The translations under genes and the position numbers were made by a program. A stretch of 64,000 nucleotides of DNA from assembly GCF_000275845.1 (NCBI RefSeq), contig NW_006766897.1, positions 238,321 through 302,320 on the forward strand, written 5' to 3'. The stretch is from Dichomitus squalens LYAD-421 SS1 (taxonomy: Eukaryota > Basidiomycota > Agaricomycetes > Polyporales > Polyporaceae). Shown here in pieces: positions 34,841-46,479 of this stretch (position 1 is the first letter of the stretch; each line of letters starts with the position of its first letter). The notes below the pieces were generated by a model. The model made no database searches and was not told where the DNA came from. It saw nothing but the letters and a program-made list of their open reading frames with translations.

Positions 34841-36456
34841 TCAGCAGACCTGCGCTCTGATACCGGAGCCTCTTGGCACCCATTGGCGCACAACCCGTAG
34901 CTTCCCGCTCGGGGGAAGAGGGGAAACGCCGCCGAACTTGGCATCCGACTTTGCGTCTTCGCCGGGTGTTGGAGGTGGTCCGCTAGATGCCGGTGAGGAT
35001 GGAGGGTTGGTCGGCGTGGGCGACCTAGGCGAGGTGTCAGCAGTGGAATGAGACACTGCTCGCCCCTTCATCGCTGAATCGCCCGCCTCCTCTTCCTCCT
35101 CTTCCTCCTCATCTTCGTCGTCATCTGCAGCGTCCTGTTACTCGTTTCAGCATGCTTAATCCTGTTTCAGGCGCAATGACGTTCCCACCGGATCGAAGTC
35201 CTCCATCGGTCGGTCCTGGTCAACATGTTCCTCGTCGTCGTCGTAGCGGTCGTCGTCGTCAATCCAACGGCCTCGCCAATCGACTAGGTCGAGCTCCTCG
35301 GTATTTTCGGGACGCAGCCTCATCCACTGCATGCGCGGACCGCTCTTCGCTCTCTCGCTGACACGGAAACCGTAGATCTTCGGAATGTAGACCTTCCCTG
35401 CCGCACGCTTCTGCCCACCGTATGGATTAGGATTGACGAATGGAGGCTGGTTGGAGGAAGAGCTTGCGGATGAGCGCGGGGATGTGGATGACGGGGAAGT
35501 GGGCTTCCAGAACGGGGCGGGTGCAAGCTCTCGGTAGCTCTGGAAGAAGAGATGCGCGAAGGTCGTACCGAAGAATGCACCTGGCAGCATATGAGTATCT
35601 ATTGCGTACGATCAGCGATCGAGACGTACCATCGACGCCTTGGAAACGGCTGCTAGGCGGGGTATAGATGTCGTTGCAGTTAGGACAAAAGAGCTTCACC
35701 GTGTCCAATCCCGGCAAATCAGAACGTCCGCAGGGCACGACGTTGCAGCCATTGCAATAGACTCGAGGACAAGAGCCAAACACACCAGCTTCGTATTTGT
35801 CGACCTGGAGACAGGAGACACAAGACGTCACGAGCTGTTCATAGTCCCGTTATAGCATAACCACTCACCATAGCCTGCAACCCTGCCCTCGTCAAGATGT
35901 ATCGCTGGTGGCAAAGGCCATACAACAGCTCAGCTGACGCCTCAACAATAGAGACGTCAGGGATTTTCGACGTGTCCTCGTCTAATACCAGCAAATTATG
36001 GGGTGCGCTGTGGGGTGACAATGTGGTTGACCGTACCAGGCTCCATATCCAGCACCATCTCCATCGCCTCCTTCCAGAATGGCACCATGGCATTCAGACC
36101 AGTCAGGTTAAAATCGTCTTCAATGAAGTCTTCGGCGACTTCGGAGAAGTACTCGTGACCAGGGAGAGAGCAGAACCAACTGATCCATGTTAGGGTTGAA
36201 GTAGGAGTAGAAGAGCCTGGGAGGCGGTCCCAAGTGAGTCGTTCGTGTGCAGCGTGAGCAGCACAGGTGAGCGATAGGTCAATATATTGGGATGATGCTT
36301 AGTTCGATGAGAGACACTTCACGCACTGTATCCCTCCTCTTCCTGTTGAGCGTCTTCCATCTCCTCGTCGCCCTCGCCGGTGCCGCTGATCGCCTCTTCG
36401 TCTTGCAAGGTTTGCTCACCGGTAGGTAAGTTGTTGTAGTCTGCTCGTCGGGACAT
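34841..36456 (-). CDS. CKB1: Casein kinase 2 regulatory (beta) subunit
   Basis: Regulatory subunit of the tetrameric CK2 kinase, nuclear and cytosolic. The start ATG at 36456 gives MSRRADYNNLPTGEQTLQDE and an acidic stretch. An intron then joins GYS to SSTPTSTLTWISWFC, leading to SLPGHEYFSEVAEDFIEDDF and NLTGLNAMVPFWKEAMEMVL, the signature N-terminal domain. The zinc-binding region is GSCPRVYCNGC...KLFCPNCNDIYTP, with all four CK2-beta cysteines. Next are AFFGTTFAHLFFQSYREL and VYIPKIYGFRVSERAKSG. A long acidic and Pro/Ser-rich tail follows the last intron (FDP joined to DAADDDEDEE...), ending SGIRAQVC at 34841. The ~100-residue tail makes it much longer than animal CK2-beta. Confidence 0.93.
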
Positions 36457-36895
36457 GACGGGTTGAATGCGCAGTTAGGTAGAGGGAAGAGATAGCGAAG
36501 GTCGTCGTAACGATCGTACTTGCATGGCGGCCACGAGGTCGAAGCGCCTCTTTCCATATCTAGCAAGAAGGTCGTAGCCGAAAGGCAGTTGTCAACCACA
36601 GAGCCAGATAGCGAGGAACATCCCTATGCGTTGCATTATCATTATTGTAGATGTAGTGTAGGCGCATATCCACAGTCAAGACATCCACCTCGGCATGTAC
36701 TAATGATACACTCAATATACGGATACAAGGAAAGACACGCGTTAAGTAACGTAATGAAGGAGCGACGATGTATGATGCGTGGTATCTGCATAACAAAAGA
36801 GCGTCGAACGATGTTGAGAAATCGAGGGGTATAGCGAAATAATGTACTAGCGACTGGGTATCTCTTCGGTATTGCCTCCACGACGCAGGTTTCGT
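36457..36895. other. Intergenic, CKB1 promoter and BTB 3' flank
   Basis: 439 bp. On the minus strand just upstream of the CKB1 start, a short frame reads GYDLLARYGKRRFDLVAAM (about 36572-36528), but it does not splice in phase into CKB1. Its ATG sits in a GCCGCCATG context and opens a short upstream frame. Otherwise nothing seen. Confidence 0.35.
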
Positions 36896-37753
36896 CTATG
36901 AGGGGTAGAAGACTTCATGTACAATCCTACTGAGCGCCTCGTCCCTCCTAACGCTGAAGCCTCCTGAGTGCGGACAAAGTCCTTCATCGCGGGCCATGTC
37001 TCGTGCGCAAGCTATCTTCACCAGAAGCTTTAGCCCAACCGCCTGAGCTTCTGAAAGGGACAGAGAGTTCGGTCGCGCGATAAGATCGATGAATGGCTGA
37101 ACAATGTCCTCTTCGGGAAGGCGGAACCGCATCCAGAACAGAATCTTGGGGATAGGGCTGATGTAGGACATACGCAGATTCCCGAGCGCTTTATCCCTAA
37201 GACAATCTATCTGCCAACGGTCGGCCTGCTCGAATATAGACATCCACTCCTCAACGGTGGTGATCTTGCAATCTCCCAGGACGCTGCACACGAGTGGCAT
37301 GATTAGAGGATGCGATCGCAATGTGGCACAAAGCACTCACGGAGGGTACAACAGAGAGAGTAGCCGCGTGAAATCATCAGCTTCGATTCCCTCGAGAGTG
37401 ATGGGATTCTCTTCGGAGAGGCCTTCGATGGACCCTTCGGGCTGAGGTAGCATGAACATTTCCCGGAAAACGGGGGAGTGCCGCTCGAGTAATGAACGAT
37501 GAACTTTGTAGAGGGTCCCTTGACACTATAAGGAAGCTACCAACTCGGCTTTGTCAATTGGAGTGGCTAGGTGACTGACCTCCAAAACGACATTTCCATC
37601 ATCGAAACAGTAGTCGCTGTGCCTACATTTGCCGGCTGCTGGCATGTCTGCAGGAGTGTTCCCGGCCGAACGCTTTGGGAGATTGCGAAGTGGCCTGCCG
37701 ACTTGGACCATGGATGTGACCAATTCTCTAGGAGCAGAGATCCTGGAGGTCAT
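36896..37753 (-). CDS. BTB/POZ-domain protein, basidiomycete type
   Basis: Probable adaptor-like protein with an N-terminal BTB/POZ fold; such genes are greatly expanded in Agaricomycetes and mostly uncharacterised. The start is taken at 37753; a later Met at 37711 (MVQVGRPLR) is possible. Exon 1 ends in the BTB opening RHSDYCFDDGNVVLEV. After an intron come GTLYKVHRSLLERHSPVFRE and MFMLPQPEG, the typical continuation, with ITLEGIEADDFTRLLSLLYP. The last exon holds VEEWMSIFEQADRWQIDCLR and a helical C-terminal part (LRMSYISPIPKILFWMRF) ending VHEVFYPS. About 250 residues. No MATH, Kelch or BACK partner domain is obvious. Function unknown. Confidence 0.82.
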
Positions 37754-38131
37754 CAGGGAGTTCGCAGATGAGTGAAGACCAAGAGTCCCGACGGCAGTTG
37801 AGGCTCGGAGATATTGTGCTGGCCACTTGGAAGGATGTGTTGCACTGTGCGGCAGTTCTTGAGGTAGAGTGGCAGCTCAGCCAAATTTTCCAAACTCGGC
37901 GATGCGGTATTGATGAATGAGTGAGTGTTGGGAAATATATGCTGTGGCTCAAAATGGAGGAAGGAGGGAAAGTGGCTTCAGCCACAGAACGGACTCGAAC
38001 GCTGGAAGCGGCGGACGCGAAGATGCACGTGAGCGCGTCACATCAGGAACGTTGCGCGTCTCTAGTCTACTCGCCGTCTCTTCTTCCACATCCATTACCA
38101 CCAGGCGTAAGATAAACCCCTCGTTCTGGCC
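37754..38131. promoter_or_regulatory. Divergent promoter, BTB gene / coiled-coil gene
   Basis: 378 bp between divergent starts. No clear motif was recognised. The last bases before the plus-strand start at 38132 are pyrimidine-rich (CTCGTTCTGGCC). Confidence 0.35.
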
Positions 38132-41100
38132 ATGAGCGGCAGCTCCTTGCGACAGAGGCTCTTTCCATTTTCCGGTACACAGAACTTCCAAGAGCGATCT
38201 CAGGCTCTCAAAGCCGACTCGACTCACTTGGAGTTGGGCCGTGATGGCCGGCATCTGTTGTCAGAAGCTCCTGGCCATGGTCAACAACAACGCGACCAAG
38301 TTGTTAGCCCAGAGACGATGCACTCTGCGCTTGGGAACCATGATACGCTCAACTCCTTGCAACGTGCACGTCAAAGCGACTCGCAGCGCAGCCGTCTCAT
38401 TCTAGGCTCCAGATATCTGTCTCCGAAGGCCGATGACAGCTCTGACGATGCGCACCCATATCCTCGCCCTGGGTCGGTTATGTCAATGGTCCCCCAAACT
38501 TCTCTTACTCTAGTGTCGCCCCGCGGATTTCCTGGCAACCAATGCAGTATCCCTAGAGAGAGTCCACCGCAAGCACCGCAGACCACGTCCAATGTCTCTC
38601 ATTCGCGCCCGTTCTCTGAGAAGCGGCCTGCAAAGAGTCTCCGTCAACGGTTGGACCCAGGTGCGCCCCACTTCGGATCGTAAATATCAATGCTCTCACC
38701 ACCGTTTGAGAAGAATCACCAGGGCCCTCGGTGCGAGGAAAAGCGATTTCAGCCGTGGATCCAGAGCATTATAGACTCACAGCACCACGAGAGGATGTGG
38801 CCCCTCGTATCTACTCTCGGAGCGCATCAGTGTTGAGTTCCGTTCATGGCCGACAAGATGACGACATCTCCTCCATCATGATGCGAGGAGCGACGGACCT
38901 ACGGAACACCAAGTTTGAAATCGAAGACTTGGTGCGGATTCGTTGAAAATCATGCGCATATATGCAGTGCCAACTTTTTTCTCAGCGACGAGAAATTGTG
39001 CTCTTGCACTCCCAAATCGAGTCTAGCGGTAAAGAAAAGGACGAGCTATCTCAACGACTCAAGGCTGTCAAGGATGCAGCGAAACAAAGCTTGCAGGCTA
39101 GCTCCAAGAGGTATTGTATTTGCTCTTCATCGTCCACTGCTGTTGACTGTACATATGCTAGTCTCGAGGCTGTTCGCACAGCTATGGGTGACCTGAAGAC
39201 TCGATCTGAGGAGTCTTTTGGCGCTATTACAAACCTTCGCGCTTCTATTCCTGATGTGCAAGAACTTCGCAACTCTGTCTCTTCGATGATCGAGAGTGAG
39301 TGGTATCTGAGCTTAGACTGTGTTGATTAACCAAGGAGCGTCCAGGCATACAACCTCATCTCGAACCGGGTAAACAATGGGCGGAGTCGACAGAGCTGAA
39401 AAACGTCATGAAGACGCTAGAACTCGAGTGCTCAAGAAGTAAGTTCATTTCATCTTCACGAGAGAGTGTGAAGAAAGTAAGCCTGTGTAGGTCAACAGGT
39501 TGTCGATCTCCTGCGCGATCGGTTGCAATCTGTCGGAGGAGAGCTCGTGGAAGCAAAAGGTCGCATAGCGGAACTTGAGGCGGCTCAAAGCGACGATCGC
39601 GCCGCACTTCGCAAAGCAAATGACATAATACGTGGCACAAGTGAGTGAACAAATACGATTGTCCTACTGCTCTCGCTCTCATCTGACGTCCGAGTAGCCG
39701 GAGAAACATCCGGCTTAGCAGCGTCTCTGAAGGAGCAACAGAACAAGCTGTGCGAAGTTCTTGCGGCTTCCGCCGAATATGAAGCGAAATTACAGACTAC
39801 GCAAGAGAGGTATATATCCTGCAGGCATCTGACGTGCTCGTGGCGCTGACCTCACCGTCCTAGACTCGTTGAACTGCAAGAACTTGTCGCACGAAAAGAC
39901 GCCGAACTCCAGACCCTCCAGACGGTCCAGCACGAGTAAGCACCTATCTACAAGAGATCCTGTGTACTTCCAACACCTTCTAGAAATGCAAGGCTTCTTG
40001 AGATTGTTGCGGAGAAGGATGCCTGCGTCGCTTCCCTTCGCGACATTCAGCCTGAGTAAGGAATTCTCTGGAAACTTGTAACGCCGCACGTTGACATTGG
40101 GTGTTAGGGTTGACCGCCTTAAGGATGTCGTCGTCAAGAATGAGGCACACGCAGCTGCATTGAGGGCTGCAAACTCGGAGAAAGACTCGCAGATGACAGA
40201 TCTCGGATCAAGGTACGAGTTCTTGCCTGTTCCTATAGTCCCCCAAATTACTGATAACAAGCGACAGGCTGAAGCGTTCAGAAGGCGAGAATGCGGAGCT
40301 CAACAAGACTATCCAGGAACTGAAGAGCGAATTAGGAGCGAGCAACGCTCATGGACAGGCAGTTTCGAAGGACAACGAGAGGTTGCTGAAGGAGAAAGGC
40401 GCCCTGACAGATAAAATCAATGATTTGGAGTCAGCTCTTGGCCGTATGCGTCAAGAGCTCGCCGATCGTACTGATAAGTACGTCCTATTCATCTTCTTGG
40501 TGCATTTACCCATACTCTTCGAGTTAGGTTACAGCAAGCGAATATACGCCGCCAGGTGAGCTCGACTGTGGCATAGTTTCGCTCTGTCAATTGAGCTCGC
40601 AATTCGCGTAGTCTCTCGAAGAACGATTCGAAGATCAAGCAATCACCTTGCGGCTGACCCGGGAGTCCGCTGGTGATGCTCAGGTGCTCATTCTTCTCAC
40701 CACAGGATGCGAGAAGCTGATGCGTCTCAGGAACGATTACTGTCCGCGGAGGCGGTGCATGCCGTGAGTGCCCTTCACGACGACGGGTCGATTGTACTGA
40801 CGTGACCATGTAGAAGGCCCTAGCGGAGGTCAAAGCCAAGCTCGAATCGGACGTCTCGGTCTTGCAGGAGCAAAAGCTTGGCCTGCAGACTACGATGGAT
40901 GTTATGGACGTAGCACTCAAACGTCAGGAAGCGTCTTTGTCCGCCATACAAGAAGAGCACGCCGATCGGCTTAAGCAGCAGGAGTCGACATTTGCTTCAC
41001 GTCTCGAGATGGAAGAGAAACGTCTGCAGCAGCTGGCAGAAGACCTCCGAGAAGCTCGCTCTCGAGCCACTTCAGCTGAAGATCGCAAGCTTTCGCTTGA

Positions 41101-42350
41101 CAATGAGATACGAGCCCTCCGAGAACAGCTTCACCAGGCGCAACTGCCATGTCCGGAAATCGAAACCGAACTTCGAAGACTCAGATCCCTGGTTGCCACC
41201 TTGGAAGCTGCAGAGATGAAGAATATCTTACGAGCCAAGACCCTGGACGCTCGCTATCGTGTGGGAGATCTAGTACGTTGTTTGTGCGAACGCGCTTTGC
41301 GCGTCGACTGAACCATACCAGAACGACGAAGAGAAGGTCTTCATTCAAACGCTCATTCAGACCTCGCAAGCCATACATGAACAGGAACTCGTGGCCAGCC
41401 GCAATGAGCTTCGTCGCGTGCGTGCTCGCGTCCTTGGCTCGCCTTAATGCTTATCATGATGTAGCGAGACAATGCGCTCAAGGAGATGCGTGCCAAAGCC
41501 CACCGTCTTGAAATCACGCTAGCAAAGCACCTCAATGACAAGGTATGCTGATCCCAGATGTCTGTACAATATCATATTGCTCACGGATCACACAATAGAA
41601 GGCCGTACCCATCCCAACACCAGTGGACCATTCTATGATCGACCCTACCTCATGGATGTCTTCCGCGCAGAGCAGCTCTCCCGCGCAAGCCCCTGATAGG
41701 GATGGACTGGTATGTCCTGCAGTCTACACTTCGTGAGATGACCTGGTGTGAACCCATCACGTCCGCATAGCAACCTACCAACGTTGACATTACGATATCA
41801 ACGAAACGAACCCCAGCAGTACTGCATACTGATCGTCGCGCAGCTGCTCCAGATAGCGCGTCCGTGCATGTTACCTCAGGAAGAGATCTCCCTGCTCAGA
41901 GTCCAGCGCCTCAGGGTTTCCAGAAGACGACGCCTCCTGACCCTGCAATCAACAAGAATGCGAACAAGCCCTACTTTAGCAGGCTGGCCACTGACTGTTC
42001 TGACGAGATTCTTGACTTTGACGATGACGTGCTGTCAATGCGGAAACCGACGCCACCTTCTTCTCTCGGTAAGCGACGCAAGTCCAAGTCCCCGTTCAAG
42101 ACCGCGGACGAACTTCAGGCACCGACACCCTTCAAACGCTTGGTAAATTTACCGCTCTGCCTAATGACTGGTTCTCAAGTTGCTACAGAGATCTACCGTC
42201 CGGAAGACGGAGATGGGAGGAAACCAGACCGTCATGACCGCTCCGAAGAAGGTACGTGGGAGTCCTTCACGGACGTTGGGTTCACACCGCACAGCGCCGT
42301 AGTCTCTCCAAGCCAGTGGTTCCAAGCCCAAAGCTCGGAAGCGACGCTAA
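38132..42350 (+). CDS. Long coiled-coil protein with basic C-terminus, unknown function
   Basis: I do not recognise a family. The start ATG at 38132 opens ~180 residues of low complexity rich in Ser, Arg and Pro (MSGSSLRQRLFPFSGTQNFQ). From about 38960 to 41530 roughly a dozen short exons encode near-continuous heptad coiled coil, for example RLVELQELVARKDAELQTL, LKSELGASNAHGQAVSKDN and RLEMEEKRLQQLAEDLREA. The C-terminal part is disordered, with a conserved-looking KPYFSRLATDCSDEILDFDD followed by GKRRKSKSPFK. Two last introns (donors at 42143 and 42251) lead to SLQASGSKPKARKRR and TAA at 42348, a likely nuclear localisation signal. About 15-17 exons. The layout (disordered head, long coil, basic tail) resembles chromosome-axis or filament proteins, but that is only architectural analogy. 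Confidence 0.75.
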
Positions 42351-42943
42351 GTCCGGCGTCGCAATGCACTTCGACATTCTCTTGTGTCTCTTCGATCGAG
42401 ACTCTAGCGTTGGTTCTCTGGTCTGCTGCTGGCTGGCGCTTCTCAGTCTCGAATACACAAGCTCTAATAAAGTTTCGTCGCTCGCTCGGCATGTCTGGGC
42501 AATCCCTGAATAAGGAGTCTACTTGGCGGAATGATGTACTTGTCGCTGGAGAAACCTAAAATAATACAAGGCGATAACAACGTATCTAAGCATGGTATTG
42601 CGCATCTCTGCGGTCGGGCTCTGACGACATTCGCTCGCCCGGCCAGTGACAAGGAGATCAAAGGTCCCGTTTTTAGATAGGCAAATCACAGTTCAGCGAT
42701 TCCGTGCGCTTTGATGTTGCCCTCGCCGAGTTTGCAACCCCTGTGTTGTATGTCTTCCAGAGTATCAATAGCTGTCGCTGCGAGTCGTACAGGCACTAGT
42801 CTAGAATTCGCTAGTAGACTGCCTTCTTTGTGCGTTCTGCCGAATGGTCTATCTGAACTGTACCAGAAAATGATTTACATGATCATAGCAACACTTGGGT
42901 GGTCGTAAGGTCCGCCTTCCGCGTAGACGGAGAAAAATTAACA
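42351..42943. other. Intergenic, 3' of coiled-coil gene
   Basis: 593 bp between the coiled-coil gene stop and the tRNA. Open frames continue from the coiled-coil gene frame to 42559, but the proposed last splice makes them 3' UTR. Nothing else seen. Confidence 0.4.
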
Positions 42944-43017
42944 TGAGTCGGCCCAGGGTCGAACTGAGGACCTTCTGTGTGTTAGACAGATGCGATAACC
43001 AACTACGCCACCGACCC
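42944..43017 (-). tRNA. tRNA-Val (anticodon AAC), no intron
   Basis: A 74-nt cloverleaf on the minus strand. The acceptor stem GGGTCGG pairs with CCGACTC (one G-T). The D arm is GGCGTAGTTGGTTATCGC, the anticodon stem TCTGT/ACAGA encloses loop CTAACAC with anticodon AAC, and the T stem CTCAG/CTGGG encloses loop TTCGACC. The discriminator base is A. A run of A on the plus strand next to the 3' end (TTTTTC on the transcript side) fits a Pol III terminator. Confidence 0.96.
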
Positions 43018-43086
43018 GTTACGTAATGTCTTACCAATTATATAAGATTCCACATCTCGGTGACCTACAGCTGCCTACACAGTACA

Positions 43087-43671
43087 CTACAAATATATGC
43101 CCTCATTTTCACCGTCTATGTTTTCACCGTCTATGTTTTCACCGTCTATGTTTTCACCGTCTATGGAGGCAGTGGATGGACCCTCTGTGCGAGGGTTTCC
43201 GGATCGTATAGTACCTGGAGGAGCTGCAGCATTCGAGGTTTCCATTGCCGTTGTACCGAGCTGGACACGAAGGTCGTAGTGGGCACTCATGGGTACCCCT
43301 TTCTCGGCCAGGGCAATCCGTAACATGCTGATCCGTTCATTCTGGGAACCACTATACAACTAATTAGCAGATGCAAGCTGCAGATGCAAAATTACTATCG
43401 CACATGACTACCTCATTCTCCTCGAACGCTTCTAACAATTCTAAGTCGCCGGGTGTAATCGACAGGGCGTCTTTCAGTTCATCCTGGGTCCTCTGAAGAT
43501 GCGCAATAGAGTTCTGGAGACGCGAAATTTCTAGATCCCAGAAGACTGAATATGTCTGGGCTCCAGTCGCACGGTAGGCACGTAATACAGACCTTCCGTA
43601 ATTATAGGGACATCAAGTCCCCTCGCCTCTTGCAAGGTAAACGGCTGTGAATATCTCGGAACGTATTCCAT
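43087..43671 (-). CDS. Small coiled-coil basidiomycete protein with (IDGEN)4 repeat
   Basis: Function unknown. Three exons are joined by eye. The first starts MEYVPRYSQPFTLQEARGLD at 43671 and ends VPIITE. A ~48-nt intron leads to a coiled-coil exon (VFWDLEISRLQNSIAHLQRT, then QDELKDALSITPGDLELLEA). A second intron from a GTGCGA donor joins EENEVVI to GSQNERISMLRIALAEKGVP. The coiled-coil part matches, from memory, a common short protein type in mushroom genomes; cellular role unknown. The tail carries four exact IDGEN repeats and ends EGIYL at 43087. An upstream in-frame Met at 43731 would extend the N-terminus by 20 residues. Confidence 0.72.
43106..43165. repeat. 15-bp minisatellite, four perfect copies
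   Basis: Unit TTTTCACCGTCTATG repeated head to tail at 43106, 43121, 43136 and 43151. It is in frame on the minus strand and encodes IDGEN four times near the C-terminus of the small coiled-coil protein. Copies are identical, so unit number is likely to vary between strains. Confidence 0.95.
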
Positions 43672-44042
43672 GTCAATGACAAGCGCAGACGAGATGAACG
43701 ATGTGACAGTCGACCCCAGAGCAGGAATCAAGCTTAATGAGTGGTAGATTAAGACTACATATTGGCAACGCGTTCATAAGAGATGTGACTTGATGGCTTA
43801 TGTAACGAAGTGTGTACATGTGTACAAATTACTGATTTTGTCGTAGGTCGCCCGACACTCCAGTAATTAAGACGACCGTAGGAAGGATCGAAGTCCCCCG
43901 CCAACCGGGCAGTCTGATTGATTAGTGTATTCCAAACTAAAATGCGGTAGAAGATACAGTGCGTGGTATTCAGGTTAATAATAGTCGAACTGCTCTAAAT
44001 TTGATGAGAGGGTCCGAACACACGACAGCAGAGTGAAAGCAA
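43672..44042. other. Intergenic, small gene promoter and SCaMC 3' flank
   Basis: 371 bp, AT-rich compared with its neighbours. It contains a tRNA-like D-loop/T-loop fragment on the minus strand near 43868-43915 that does not fold into a cloverleaf. No gene seen. Confidence 0.4.
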
Positions 44043-46479
44043 CTACACGCCCAGCCTACGAAGAGACAGCGTGAGCAACACACTTCAGGGTACCGGCTCA
44101 GCAAATTTTTGGGGGACTTACTTTGATTTGCTGGACTCATATACGACGTACGATATTGACACTGCAGGCACCACCTGTATCCCGGGCGGATGACAGTCAG
44201 CATAGAAGTTTGATCCGCACGGCTGCCACGATAGCGCACCTTTGCTAATGTAGGTAATAGACCTCGGTAGAAGCCGCGCCAGCCATCTTTGGCATACGTC
44301 TTCTGTACGACATCCATAATGCCGGTGTACCGTTCAGGGTGTCCGGAGGACCCGGAAGCCTGCAATCGCGTTCTGACGAGATTGAGTGGGTATACACTGG
44401 TCGCCCCGACACTGCCCGAGACACTGCCAAACGCTAACAATGCAAGCACGCCCGGCTCGTCCTTGCCTGTCGACCGCAGGTAGGCCAGCTTCAGGGCCTC
44501 GAATGTACTCATGTCGATCGCGGAGTATCTGTAGAGGATGTAGGAAGCTGAAGGATGGACATCGTGTTGGTGGGCACTCACGGGAAAACTCCAACGAGGC
44601 CAATCTTAAAATTAGACGTCAATAATTGTGCCCATAACGCGAGGCAACACGAACTGACCGTCAGACCACGGTAGTATGCTCGAAATCCACCGAGTTGCCA
44701 TAATCGGACGGCGGCTTCCCGCAGCGATCGGCGTTCGCCACCCGCGCTGCTCATCATTTGTGTCTGAACAATTAGGTGAGAAGGGATCTCAAGCATGCGG
44801 TGACGAACCAACGCAAACCTTGAGCGTTTCTATGGGATAGATGGCTGCAGGACCATCAGTACATGGGTCTCAAACGTTACATTACGGCAACGCACAAAGC
44901 TGGCTGCTAATCCCACCAAGGCCACCGGAAAGAAAACGACTGACACCACTGATGTCTCGAGGATCGTCCACTTTATCCCAATATTGAGCGAACATGCGTT
45001 TCTGCGACAATATACGGGGTGTGAGAGTTTATGAAGTACTGCAATGATGATCGACTGACGGATGATTCATAGGTGAGGAACTTGATAGCAGACTCCGGTA
45101 AGATCTTCGCTACGGAGAGACCATTGCCCGTCCAGAAGGCAAGGACGCCCCCTTCGGAATATATCCTCGCAATGGCGCCCATTATTGCTTTGATCCCGCG
45201 TATCGGTGTTTGGGAAGAGAGTGTGGTTCCTCCGAGTTCTGGTGGTCGCGTAATTAAGAAAATCTTCAGCCTATCGAACGGCGCTGTACATGTTCGCGAA
45301 ACTGGAAGACAGTCAGCACCTCGCACGAGTTATTGAGAGAGACGCTTGCCAGCTCCAGCAAATCCACCGGCGAGAAGGAATTTGACAGCGGTCTTCCCGC
45401 CGAGCCAGATGTGATGAGGCTCTTCGTCCTCTAAATCGTCGTACTCCACATCGTCGTCTTCCCCGTCATCTACTGATGCTTTGTGATCTACGAGTAATGG
45501 TTGCACGTCCCTCGGGGAAGCGGCGGAGTGCACTGGTCCCCCTAACGCGAGATCCTCTGCGCTGAGACTAACATCGCCTTGAAAAGGCCAACAGCGGTCA
45601 GAATGGGTCGAATTTCGTTTCGAATGAACACACCTTCCATGGTGACGCGCGCAGCACCTCGCCCATCATCGCCCATGAATTTTCGGACCTCATAGTACCT
45701 GAAGATCTCTTCGGGCGATGCTTTCCGGGGCATGAGCAGCAGGAAGTCTCGGAACTCTTCGAAGTTTATCGCGTGGGAGTGCGGGGAAGAGGTGAGGAAC
45801 GTGATGAATTCGGAAAGCGTCGAAGGGGCTAGCGCTATGCCTGGGTCCGCTGCGTCAGCTCCCTCGGACTTGGGTAGTAAGATACGGGAGTACATACCAG
45901 CCTTCTGCAATGCGAGCTGCAGTTCTTCCGCGTCGAGATGCCCGTTCCCGTCCAGGTCTAGTTCATCATGAAAGATATGCCATAGCTCTGTGGGCGATGC
46001 GCCCTTAGCAGACGGCCCGTGCAGAGGGATAGCAACCCAAGCAGTATGAACGCACCAGTCTCTTTCGCATCCGCGTACTTCTCGAATTCAGGCCATGACA
46101 CGCGTCGCGAGAACGGGCCCTGACTGTGAACCCCGCACCGTCCGAGCAGCTCGTCCTCGTACATCTCGCCCAGCTGCCGCGCGCTATCCGCCGTCAAGTC
46201 CTCGTCCCGCTTGACGGGGTACGCCCGCGCGACGGTCTCGTCATCAATCGCCGGCGCGTTGTCCCTCTTCGGGAGCTTCGCCCACAGTGCACGCAGTCGC
46301 TTCCGCCGGTGCTCTGCGCCCTCCTGCTCGCGAAACTCTCGAAGACTGTGGGGTATAGGCTGGTACGATGCCGGGTCCGAACGGAGATGTGGGATGAACG
46401 GCCTTGGGCGCGCGCCGGAGAGTGTCTCCTCAAAGATTTGGCGAGCAGACGGCCTGCTCTGGTCGTCCTGGACTCCCAT
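44043..46479 (-). CDS. Calcium-dependent mitochondrial ATP-Mg/Pi carrier, SCaMC/Sal1 type
   Basis: Inner-membrane carrier with an N-terminal EF-hand domain facing the intermembrane space. The start is MGVQDDQSRPSARQIFEETL at 46479. One canonical EF loop is visible, DLDGNGHLDAEE (about 45920-45960); other EF-like helices lack a full set of ligands. An acidic linker (DDGEDDDVEYDDLEDEE) precedes three carrier repeats. These begin KFLLAGGFAGAVSRTCTAPF (PX[DE]XX[KR] as PFDRLK), then SRFLSGGLGGISSQLCVYPI (PIETLK), then LLAFGSVSGSVGATSVYPLN (PLNLVR). The C-terminal exon is VPAVSISYVVYESS. Splicing from a GTAAGT donor to an acceptor near 44056 gives the ending SKLGV with TAG at 44043; without that splice the frame stops at 44118. 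About eight introns. Confidence 0.9.

Noticed and set aside
43860..43920. tRNA-like fragment (GGTTGGCG and TTCGATCC on the minus strand)
   Set aside because: No acceptor stem or anticodon arm can be formed; unlike the clear tRNA-Val at 42944-43017.
36896..46479. Idea that the BTB, coiled-coil, small repeat protein and carrier form a gene cluster
   Set aside because: The genes are on mixed strands with unrelated functions and ordinary spacing; nothing indicates joint function.
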